From Flavobacteriales bacterium (GTDB taxonomy: Bacteria > Bacteroidota > Bacteroidia > Flavobacteriales_D > Crocinitomicaceae): 64,000 nt of DNA. Below the pieces are notes generated by a model, which saw only the letters and a program-made list of their open reading frames with translations, was not told where the DNA came from and did not search any database. A program made the translations under genes and the position numbers. The DNA lies in contig CANFRV010000014.1 of assembly GCA_947449575.1 (NCBI GenBank), forward strand, positions 31,298 through 95,297, in the 5' to 3' direction. Positions within the stretch are counted from its first letter, which is position 1. Every line of letters begins with the position of its first letter. This document shows positions 58,001 to 64,000 of this stretch, one piece after another.

Positions 58001-60453
58001 CCGTTTTGGCAATAACTAGATAAAGCATATGAAAATGTAGCATCAGGACCTAAAGAAATTGTAATTGGAGCGGTTGCTGTTACAATTGGACACCCACTAG
58101 CAGCCGCAATTGTATTTGTAACGGTGTAAGGTCCTCCAATAGTACTAGCTAATATGTCAACTTCTCCAGAAGCCGTACTGACAAATACTAATCCTGGTGT
58201 CGAGCTAAACACGCCTGCTACAGAACTCGCTCCCAGCGTTACTAATGGGTTTGAACCAGATTGACAAAAGGTACCACCTACATAACTAAACGAAGCATCC
58301 GGCGCAGTAGTTATTACAATACTAGATGTTGGAGCAATTGATGCGCACCCTCCAGCTGCTGCAATTGTATTTGTTACTGTATATGTTCCACCAGTACTTG
58401 CTGAAACATCCACTAAACCTGATGCTGAATTTATAATTAAGCCAGCCGTTGAGCTAAATGATCCCGCTATACCACCACCACTGTATGTTGGCGAAGGGTC
58501 AGATCCACTACTGCAATATGGATTAGCTATATAACTAAAAGTTCCGATAGGTAGCGCTGTAATTGTAATACTAGAAGTAGGCGCTACTGAAGGGCAACCA
58601 GCCGCAGCAGCAATTGTATTTGTTACGGTGTATGTTCCTGGAGTACTAGTAGATAACGTAACTAAACCTGAAGCACTATTAATAGTTAACCCAGCTGTTG
58701 AACTAAAAGTTCCTGCAATTCCTCCACCACTATACACTGGTGATGGATCAAGAGCATCTATACAATAAGGAGTTGCTGGGTAACTAAAAGTTCCAACTGG
58801 TAATGCTGTTATAGTGATACTTGAACTAGGAGTAACCGCAGGACAGCCAGATGCAGCCGCGATCGTATTCGTCACGGTATAAGTACCAGCAGTACTAGCA
58901 GATAAGTCAACAGTACCATTCGATGAATTAATATTTAAGCCTGCTGTAGAGCTAAATGTTCCTGCTATTCCACCAACACTGTATGTCGGTGAAGGATCAA
59001 CACCACTGCTGCAATAGGGAGAAGATGTGTAACTAAACGTTCCTATAGGTAAAGAATTAACTACAACGGTTGCTGTATTTGTACAACCATTATTATCGGT
59101 ATAGGTTATCAAACTTGAACCTCCTGCTATTCCTGTCACCAAACCAGTAGCTGAAACGCTAGCCGAAGCTGTTGTAGCACTTAGCCAAGGCGAAGATGCT
59201 GCTGCAATTCCAGTTCCGGATAGTTGCGTGGTCATACTTTCACAAACGGAAAGAACTCCAGTTATTGTTGGTGGAGTATTTACTGTTACTGTTCCTGATC
59301 CAGCGCCACTTGTACATCCGTCAATCGTATAAATACATGTATACACTGTAGTAGAAGATGGTGATACAGAAATACTTTGCGTTGTCTCACCGCCAGGCGA
59401 CCAAAGATATGTACCTCCAGTTTTAGTAGGAGTTGCAGTTAAGGTAGATGAAACAGTACCGCAAACACTCACAGAATTAATGGAAGGTGGAATGGTACCA
59501 ATTGAAGCGGTTCCACCAAACGTCATTCCGAAACCTGTTCCTCCTCCAGACCACTTATTAACCATCAATTGATACGTTTCACCAGCAATTACTGTAATTG
59601 GCGCTACGAAACTATCTCCTGAGAGAGATTCAGAATTATCAATTGCTATTGCACTCATTCCTGTAGTTCCTGTTAAAGCTGAGCCTGAACATCTCAATGG
59701 AGCACTACTTCCGCAGGTTGTACCTGGACCATATAATGCAAAATCATAATCATCAGTTGCCGTAACCGGAACGATATCTAACGATATTGTACCCGATGTC
59801 AACGCTGAAAAAGTGTACCAATTTGAATACACCTCTCCCGGAAAACAGCCAGAAACACATGCTTCTGTTGGTGAACTTCCAGGTCCATTTGAATTATCAT
59901 TAAAAGCGGTATTTGAGCAAATATAAGTAGATGCACTGCAATCAGAATTACCTGCAGCTAATGCTGTTCCGTTACTAACCGTGCTCAACGTAGCTTGAAA
60001 GCCTGCCTTTGTAATCGTTCCATCTGTGTACATTCTCACAGTTAAACAACCAGAAGAGTTCGTTGCCGTATACGAAAATGGACAAGAAGCAGCTGTTAAA
60101 TTACCCCATATTTGACCAGAAGCATTAGCAGGAGCAGTTGTAAAAACGGTACTATTTTGCGCTGGACCATTTCCTATTTGCAAATAATCATAATTGAGTT
60201 CAGTATTAAAACTAGTAAACGTAATAACCATTGATTCCCCTGGGTTTGTCGGGCAAAAGGTTTGATAAATACTATTAATACTGCTAGAATAATTTCCTGC
60301 GGCACCGCCATTATCCATATATGTACCAGAATTAGTTCCAATAGAACATCCTCCTGAATAAGAACCAAGAATTCCTGTAGTTGGCGCCAAATACTGAGCT
60401 ATTAAATTAAAATTTAATAAGATAAATAACGATAAAATAATCTTTCTCATCAT
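55015..60453 (-). CDS. Giant repeat surface protein with T9SS type B sorting domain
   Basis: An 1812-residue secreted protein. Signal peptide at 1-19. A CUB-like region follows at about 25-160 (MVITFTSFNTELNYDYLQIGNG), then a beta domain with NWYTFSAL and DYDFALYGPG up to about 320. An Ig-like segment and a BIG_2-like segment reach about residue 468. Fourteen tandem repeats of 82-86 residues follow, each with GTFSY...PYC near its start and TVTNTIAAASGC near its end. The last 95 residues are a gliding-motility-type sorting domain (TAFTPDGDLVND, VKIYNRWGNLIFES). Each repeat has two Cys that could form a disulfide. SprB-like adhesin role inferred from structure and the adjacent sprF-like gene. 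Confidence 0.93.
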   Translation of the reverse strand: MMRKIILSLFILLNFNLIAQYLAPTTGILGSYSGGCSIGTNSGTYMDNGGAAGNYSSSINSIYQTFCPTNPGESMVITFTSFNTELNYDYLQIGNGPAQNSTVFTTAPANASGQIWGNLTAASCPFSYTATNSSGCLTVRMYTDGTITKAGFQATLSTVSNGTALAAGNSDCSASTYICSNTAFNDNSNGPGSSPTEACVSGCFPGEVYSNWYTFSALTSGTISLDIVPVTATDDYDFALYGPGTTCGSSAPLRCSGSALTGTTGMSAIAIDNSESLSGDSFVAPITVIAGETYQLMVNKWSGGGTGFGMTFGGTASIGTIPPSINSVSVCGTVSSTLTATPTKTGGTYLWSPGGETTQSISVSPSSTTVYTCIYTIDGCTSGAGSGTVTVNTPPTITGVLSVCESMTTQLSGTGIAAASSPWLSATTASASVSATGLVTGIAGGSSLITYTDNNGCTNTATVVVNSLPIGTFSYTSSPYCSSGVDPSPTYSVGGIAGTFSSTAGLNINSSNGTVDLSASTAGTYTVTNTIAAASGCPAVTPSSSITITALPVGTFSYPATPYCIDALDPSPVYSGGGIAGTFSSTAGLTINSASGLVTLSTSTPGTYTVTNTIAAAAGCPSVAPTSSITITALPIGTFSYIANPYCSSGSDPSPTYSGGGIAGSFSSTAGLIINSASGLVDVSASTGGTYTVTNTIAAAGGCASIAPTSSIVITTAPDASFSYVGGTFCQSGSNPLVTLGASSVAGVFSSTPGLVFVSTASGEVDILASTIGGPYTVTNTIAAASGCPIVTATAPITISLGPDATFSYALSSYCQNGTDPSPVLGVGASSGVYSSTAGLVFVNSATGQIDLSASTIGGPYVITNTIAASGGCASVLSTYSVSITGSPVATFSYTGTPYCSDGIDPSPVYSGGGIAGTFSSSAGLVLNASSGLVGLVGSTSGTYTVTNTIAATSGCAAVIATSPLTVTVLPVATFSYTGSPYCSNGSDPLPSFSGGGVAGTFTSTAGLTILSASTGLIDLSASTAGGPYTVTNTIVAAGGCPLVFATSPITIAAQSVGTFNYGASTYCSSAVDPSPVFTGGGVAGVFSSTAGLSINTASGIIDLSASTAGSYTVTNTISAVGGCPIGITTFPLVITAAPIGTFIYLATPYCSNGVDPSPTFSGGGVAGLFSSTAGLIINASSGIVDLSASTAGTYTVTNTIAAASGCPAVTPTSTITITKLPVGTFSYVGTPFCSNGVDPSPVFSVGAVAGVFGSTVGLSINSASGLVDLSASTAGTYTVTNTIAAASGCPAVTPTSIITIAALPVGTFSYTASPYCSDGVDPSPTFSGGGVAGVFGSTAGLSINVASGLIDLSASTAGTYTVTNTIAAASGCPASAPTSSITITALPIGTFSYVASPYCSTGVDPLPTYSGGGVAGTFSGTSGLVINATTGLVDLGASTAGTFTVTNTISASGGCPLVAPISTITITTALTGLFSFISTPYCSDAVNPLPTFSGGGVAGVFSSTAGLVINGATGLVDLSACLPGTYTVTNTIAAFAGCPAITPTSSITVTSLPTGVFSYVDAPYCTDGINPIPVLGAGSSAGIYSSTAGLTINPANGEVDLGLSAPATYVVTNSIAAAAGCPIVLTTSNIVINGIPAAPSVSADTTYCSFTSPGDIVAIAAGGGTITWYSDVTLLDSIGSGLTFTPITTVGTNNYYVTETVSGCESPASLSIQVIHFCDIEIPTAFTPDGDLVNDSWELKFIDEVFNQNQVKIYNRWGNLIFESSKGQYETKPFDGTFNGDQLPISSYYYIIEYNDGATENATGTVTIIRK
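55543..59046 (-). repeat. Array of 14 tandem 249-bp coding repeats
   Basis: About 3.5 kb inside the giant surface protein gene holds 14 copies of an 83-residue unit (82-86). The copies differ from one another, with the most alike in the middle of the array (copies 9-12). Such arrays can expand or contract by recombination and are hard to assemble, so the copy number should be treated with care. Confidence 0.92.
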
Positions 60454-60465
60454 AATGAATGTATA

Positions 60466-60897
60466 TTAATAAGGTGATTTAGAATTTAATTCTTCAAAAG
60501 TCTTATGAGTAGGCACTAACCTTTTATACTCATTATCAATAGTAACTAAAGAATATAATAAAATATTCAACCCAGAATCTTGATCAAAAACAGCAACGTT
60601 TTCATTCATTTTTCGAGTTAAATTATATTTTAAAACATCCACTTTTAATAGTTGTTCTTCCGAATATTTTTGACCATCAACGACTTCAAATGACTTAGAA
60701 TAATAATATTCTATCATTTTTAATTTATCAACACTTGTTTTTAATTGATTAATTTCTTCTGGACTATAATTTTTCTTTATTAACATGATAGTTAATGGAG
60801 ACAAAGAAACATCCTTATTAATTGAATTTTGTGAAAAAGAAAAGTTAAAACAAGTCCCCGCAGAAAGCAGTAGACAAAGTAGTACAAGTTTATTCAT
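60466..60897 (-). CDS. Hypothetical exported protein between T9SS modules
   Basis: A 143-residue protein with a signal peptide ending near FSFSQ. The mature part is charged and mostly helical (YSPEEINQLKTSVDKLKMIEYYYSKSFEV), with no recognised domain and no sorting tail. It starts ahead of the giant surface protein gene with a 12-bp gap, so it is probably the first gene of that operon. The 211-bp spacer upstream has a -7-like box (TAATTTTG, 60959-60966). A periplasmic or outer-membrane helper for secretion of the giant protein is a guess. Confidence 0.65.
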   Translation of the reverse strand: MNKLVLLCLLLSAGTCFNFSFSQNSINKDVSLSPLTIMLIKKNYSPEEINQLKTSVDKLKMIEYYYSKSFEVVDGQKYSEEQLLKVDVLKYNLTRKMNENVAVFDQDSGLNILLYSLVTIDNEYKRLVPTHKTFEELNSKSPY

Positions 60898-61062
60898 AGT
60901 TTAATCAGTATAAGTTATCTATTTAATCTTCTACGTACGTGTAAATACGTAATTCTTACAAAATTAGAATAAATTTTAAGATAAAAAAATTATTTGCCTT
61001 GTATTTTTCAAAAAGACATGCGCACCGATTATACTAGAGCTTACAATTATTAACGCAAAATG

Positions 61063-61081
61063 AGAATTAACTTCGTTCTCT
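61063..61081 (-). terminator. Weak hairpin after the first PorP/SprF gene
   Basis: GAGAA and TTCTC pair around a 9-nt loop and are followed on the minus strand by ATTTTG. The short stem makes this a weak terminator call between the two T9SS modules. Confidence 0.3.
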
Positions 61082-61108
61082 CTTGCATCAACAAAATAGT
61101 TCAACTTT

Positions 61109-62077
61109 CTATCTCAACATTATTCCTACTATCAGTTCATGACCTCCTGAACTGTAGGTGTTAAATTTTGAAATCGAAAAATCATAGGAATAACCGAACT
61201 TAATTCTACGATTAATGTTTAATCCGATCATACCAATCAAGGCATCTTTATGACGATAAGAAGCTGCTGCCCAAATCCATTCTTTGTATTCAAATTGCAT
61301 TGAACCTTCAACTGTAGGCGTAACTGGACTCATATATTTTAAAAGGAAAGCAGGTGTAATTGTAAATTCATTCCCGATGGATAATTTATACCCTCCCGTT
61401 AGCGTGTAATGAATTTTCGTGTCAAAATTAGCCGTGCCTGACCCAAAATGAACCATATCACCTGTTAATTGATCGCCTGCTACACCAAAAAATAATTTAT
61501 CAGAATAAAAGTACAATCCTGCACTAATATCCATCGTACTTTTATTGGCTTGATTTGTAGTAAAACTAGTATATGTGTTATCTCCAGCAGCATCTGCGAC
61601 AAAAGCTCTATCTTTTAAAAAAGCATGGTTCGTGATTCCTAATTTAGTGCCAAAAGATAAATTATACGTTTTGGTAATTGGAATATGGATAGCATAAGTT
61701 CCAGAAAACTGAATTTTCCTAAATGCTCCATATTCGTCCGCAACCATTTGACTACCAATTGCTTGTTTAAATTTTCCTGTTTTAATTTCAGGGTTTTTAG
61801 CTTGCGATGTGCTTAAATGTAGACTAGGATTGTATTTTGCTTTGGGTGTACCTTTCGCAAGTGGAGCAGAAAATGAAAGATACGTTGTTTTTGGAGCATT
61901 TGTAAAACCAGCCCATTGTAATCTCCCTCCAATTGTTACGTCGGTAAAGTCATACACACCTGCAGCACCTGGATTAATCATAAATTGATTTCTCAAATAT
62001 TGAGAATATTGAGCCACTTGCTGTGAAAAACTAGATTTTACTGCAATGCAAAATAGTATTATTAAAACTTTTTTCAT
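61109..62077 (-). CDS. PorP/SprF-family T9SS membrane protein (first module)
   Basis: A 322-residue beta-barrel protein with signal peptide MKKVLIILFCIAVKSSFSQQ. It has the same family opening (QYSQYLRNQFMINPGAAG) and end (IKFGYSYDFSISKF, GGHELIVGIML) as the protein at 53913-54920, and the two look clearly paralogous along their whole length. It starts 15 bp after the stop of the upstream giant surface protein, so the two are co-transcribed and probably work as a secretion pair. Confidence 0.9.
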   Translation of the reverse strand: MKKVLIILFCIAVKSSFSQQVAQYSQYLRNQFMINPGAAGVYDFTDVTIGGRLQWAGFTNAPKTTYLSFSAPLAKGTPKAKYNPSLHLSTSQAKNPEIKTGKFKQAIGSQMVADEYGAFRKIQFSGTYAIHIPITKTYNLSFGTKLGITNHAFLKDRAFVADAAGDNTYTSFTTNQANKSTMDISAGLYFYSDKLFFGVAGDQLTGDMVHFGSGTANFDTKIHYTLTGGYKLSIGNEFTITPAFLLKYMSPVTPTVEGSMQFEYKEWIWAAASYRHKDALIGMIGLNINRRIKFGYSYDFSISKFNTYSSGGHELIVGIMLR

Positions 62078-62092
62078 CTTTTCAATTATTAA

Positions 62093-64000
62093 TTATTGAA
62101 CAATAATAATAGATACGTTTCCTTTTGATCCTGTTGTATAATCGTCATTGTATTCGATCATATAGAAATAAGAATCAACTGGTAATGCTTTGCCATTGTA
62201 AGTTCCATCCCATGGTTTCATTTCATATTGTCCTTGCTCAGATTGGAAAATTAAGGTACCCCATCTATTATAGATATAAACCACATTTTTCGGGAAACTT
62301 TTATCAATATCTGGCAGTATCCATTTGTCATTTTTAAGATCTCCATCTGGTGTAAAAGCGGTGACAATTTCAATTCCGCATGTATTAATATTGATAGAAA
62401 TAGTGCTTGCTAGTCCTTCACAACCACTCACTGTTTCAGTAATATAATACGTATTTGTACCAATTGCAGATGTTGGAGCCAGAGATGAACCTTCCCCTAG
62501 AACAGTTAATAAAGTTGAATCTGAATACCAAGTCAAAGTTCCCCCTAAGCCTGAAATAGCTGTTAAATCAGAAAGAATTGCAGTTGAACAATACGTCGAA
62601 TCCCCACTATTTAATGGAGCACTAGGGGTTCCGTGCACGGTCACTGTAGAGGATTCTATACTCGTACAACCTAAAAGAGTCACTTCATAATCAATGACAC
62701 TTATTCCTGCACTAAGCGCTGTTAACATACCCGATGAGTTTATCGCAGCAATAAGTAATGATTCACTTGTCCATAAGCCACCTGGTGTTAAATCAGACAA
62801 TAGTATTGAATCACCTTGACATATATCTGATGGTGCGATAATTGGAGAAACAACTGGTAAAGGATTTACAGTAATTGAAGTACTCACATCTGCAGAACAA
62901 CTTAAATCTGTAATTACATAAGAAATGATTGCTACTCCTGCTGACTCTCCTGTTACCATTCCAGTTATAGGATTAACTGTTGCTATCAAAGGTGAATCAG
63001 TTGTCCAAACACCTGCTGGAGTAATGTCTGATAATAGTATTGAATCACCTTCACAAACCACTGAAGCACCAGTAATTGCTGCCACGAATGGTAATGGATT
63101 TACGGTTATTACATAAGAAGATGAAGTGGAACAAACACCATTGGAAATTGTATAGGTCATCGTCGCTGTTCCTGCTGATATGCCCACAACTTCTCCTGCA
63201 GAATTTATAGTCGCTGTCCCTATTGATGAACTTGCCCAAATACCTGAAAGACTCGCATCATTTAAATCAATCATAGAAGCCTCACACATGGATGTAGGTC
63301 CAGAAATTGGCGCTACAACAGGAAAAGTTAAAACATTCACAGTTGTACTAACTGTTGTTGAACAGCCATTTATGGTTACCATATAGTTAATTATACTCGA
63401 TCCTGCTGACAACCCTATTACTAGTCCTGTTGAACCTACGCTTGCAGAAGAAGAACTACTTGTCCAAACTCCTGTTGCAGTAGCATCATTTAATAGTGAC
63501 GATGTTCCAACACAAATATTTGTTGTTCCAGTTATTGGCGCAACAACAGGCATTGCGATTACATCGATTACACCAGAAAGTGCAGCAGCAGGTGTACATC
63601 CGCCAGTTGTAGCAACAGTGAATGTGTATGATCCCGCTGAAGTTGGTGTTCCTGTAATTGCTAAAAGACCACCAGAGAAAGCGCTAATAACACCTGCTGG
63701 AAGTCCTGTAATTGTAGCACCTGTAGCCAAACCTCCAATTGAATATAAAATTGTATTTATAGGAGCATTAATACATACTTGCTGATTTGACGTAGTCGAA
63801 GCGGATGCCAAAGCGAGTGTAGATAAAGGTGTAACAGTGATTGTTCCTGTTGCACTTACTGTTCCACATCCGCCCGTTAATGGGATAGAATAACTAAATG
63901 GACTTCCTACTGCTGTTGTTGGGGTACCACTAATAGTAATGGTATTTGCTGACCATGTAGCGGAAACTCCTGCAGGTAAACCGTTGGCTCCACTTACTCC
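62093..64000 (-). CDS. Large surface protein with T9SS type B sorting domain, 5' end outside window
   Basis: At least 635 codons, open up to the window edge, so the N-terminus is missing. The first visible part has putative-Ig/cadherin-like segments (GLPAGVSATW, TISGTPT). Four BIG_2-like repeats of about 80 residues follow (ICVGTSSLLNDATATGVWTS, then SAGSSIINY, and so on), each with a Cys near the start and one near the end. A different beta domain precedes the sorting domain (TAFTPDGDLKND, VYIYNRWGTLIFQS, KPWDGTYNGKALP). A TTG at 63811 is not a real start. It is the substrate-like partner of the adjacent sprF-like gene. Confidence 0.9.
   Translation of the reverse strand, partial: GVSGANGLPAGVSATWSANTITISGTPTTAVGSPFSYSIPLTGGCGTVSATGTITVTPLSTLALASASTTSNQQVCINAPINTILYSIGGLATGATITGLPAGVISAFSGGLLAITGTPTSAGSYTFTVATTGGCTPAAALSGVIDVIAMPVVAPITGTTNICVGTSSLLNDATATGVWTSSSSSASVGSTGLVIGLSAGSSIINYMVTINGCSTTVSTTVNVLTFPVVAPISGPTSMCEASMIDLNDASLSGIWASSSIGTATINSAGEVVGISAGTATMTYTISNGVCSTSSSYVITVNPLPFVAAITGASVVCEGDSILLSDITPAGVWTTDSPLIATVNPITGMVTGESAGVAIISYVITDLSCSADVSTSITVNPLPVVSPIIAPSDICQGDSILLSDLTPGGLWTSESLLIAAINSSGMLTALSAGISVIDYEVTLLGCTSIESSTVTVHGTPSAPLNSGDSTYCSTAILSDLTAISGLGGTLTWYSDSTLLTVLGEGSSLAPTSAIGTNTYYITETVSGCEGLASTISININTCGIEIVTAFTPDGDLKNDKWILPDIDKSFPKNVVYIYNRWGTLIFQSEQGQYEMKPWDGTYNGKALPVDSYFYMIEYNDDYTTGSKGNVSIIIVQ

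Noticed and set aside
55543..59046. CRISPR-like repetition
   Set aside because: The 249-bp period is in-frame coding repeats of a surface protein, without short repeats and unique spacers.

Overview
The window looks like a chromosomal segment of a low-G+C Bacteroidota, most likely order Flavobacteriales. Evidence for this is the two PorP/SprF type IX secretion (T9SS) genes, T9SS sorting domains of both type A and type B, promoter -7 boxes of the TAnnTTTG kind, an S10-spc-alpha ribosomal array in which fusA runs directly into rpsJ without tuf, and carA-eno placed after rplQ. The polyhydroxybutyrate (PHB) genes and the freshwater/marine flavobacterial style suggest a Crocinitomicaceae-like lineage. 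That family placement is inference; no 16S gene is present.

Layout. 1-4.7 kb: a small YciI/MIase-like protein, then a PHB module on the minus strand read as phasin, phaC, phaB, bdhA. 4.9-10.0 kb: a RecB/AddA-like helicase-nuclease facing menA-menC of menaquinone synthesis. 10.2-13.3 kb: a nitronate monooxygenase-like gene, a DUF4442 gene, a class D beta-lactamase bounded by 50-bp direct repeats, and a phosphoribosyltransferase. 13.5-16.5 kb: a DUF2490-like outer membrane protein and urocanate hydratase. 16.6-36.2 kb: eno and carA, then one long minus-strand ribosomal array from rpsL to rplQ including fusA, secY, infA and rpoA. 36.4-40.6 kb: 3-hydroxyacyl-CoA dehydrogenase, enoyl-CoA hydratase, an alpha/beta hydrolase and aminopeptidase P. 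40.8-49.2 kb: small unknown proteins, RNase HI, a methionine synthase split into two genes behind a SAM-I riboswitch, a rhomboid protease and a SixA-like phosphatase. 49.4-53.3 kb: a four-gene operon of sigma factor, membrane-anchored barrel-bearing partner, lipoprotein and T9SS cargo. 53.4-53.9 kb: RNase P RNA and a strong shared terminator. 53.9-64 kb: two tandem giant-cell-surface-protein plus PorP/SprF modules, the upstream one running off the window end.

How the parts work together. The PHB module covers reduction of acetoacetyl-CoA (PhaB), polymerisation (PhaC), granule coating (phasin) and hydroxybutyrate oxidation (BdhA); no thiolase is in view. The methionine synthase halves sit under SAM control. 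The ribosomal array is mostly tightly packed; the few long spacers (before rpsL, rpsD and rplQ) carry inverted repeats that could be regulatory.

The most unusual feature is the beta-lactamase unit at about 11.65-12.63 kb. It lies between two near-identical 50-bp copies of the 3' end of the DUF4442 gene, so that the left copy supplies both the end of DUF4442 and the start codon of the beta-lactamase. Second are the sigma factor partner, which joins an anti-sigma-like tail, one membrane helix and an outer-membrane-barrel-like domain in a single polypeptide, and the 14-fold, 83-residue repeat array in the giant T9SS protein.
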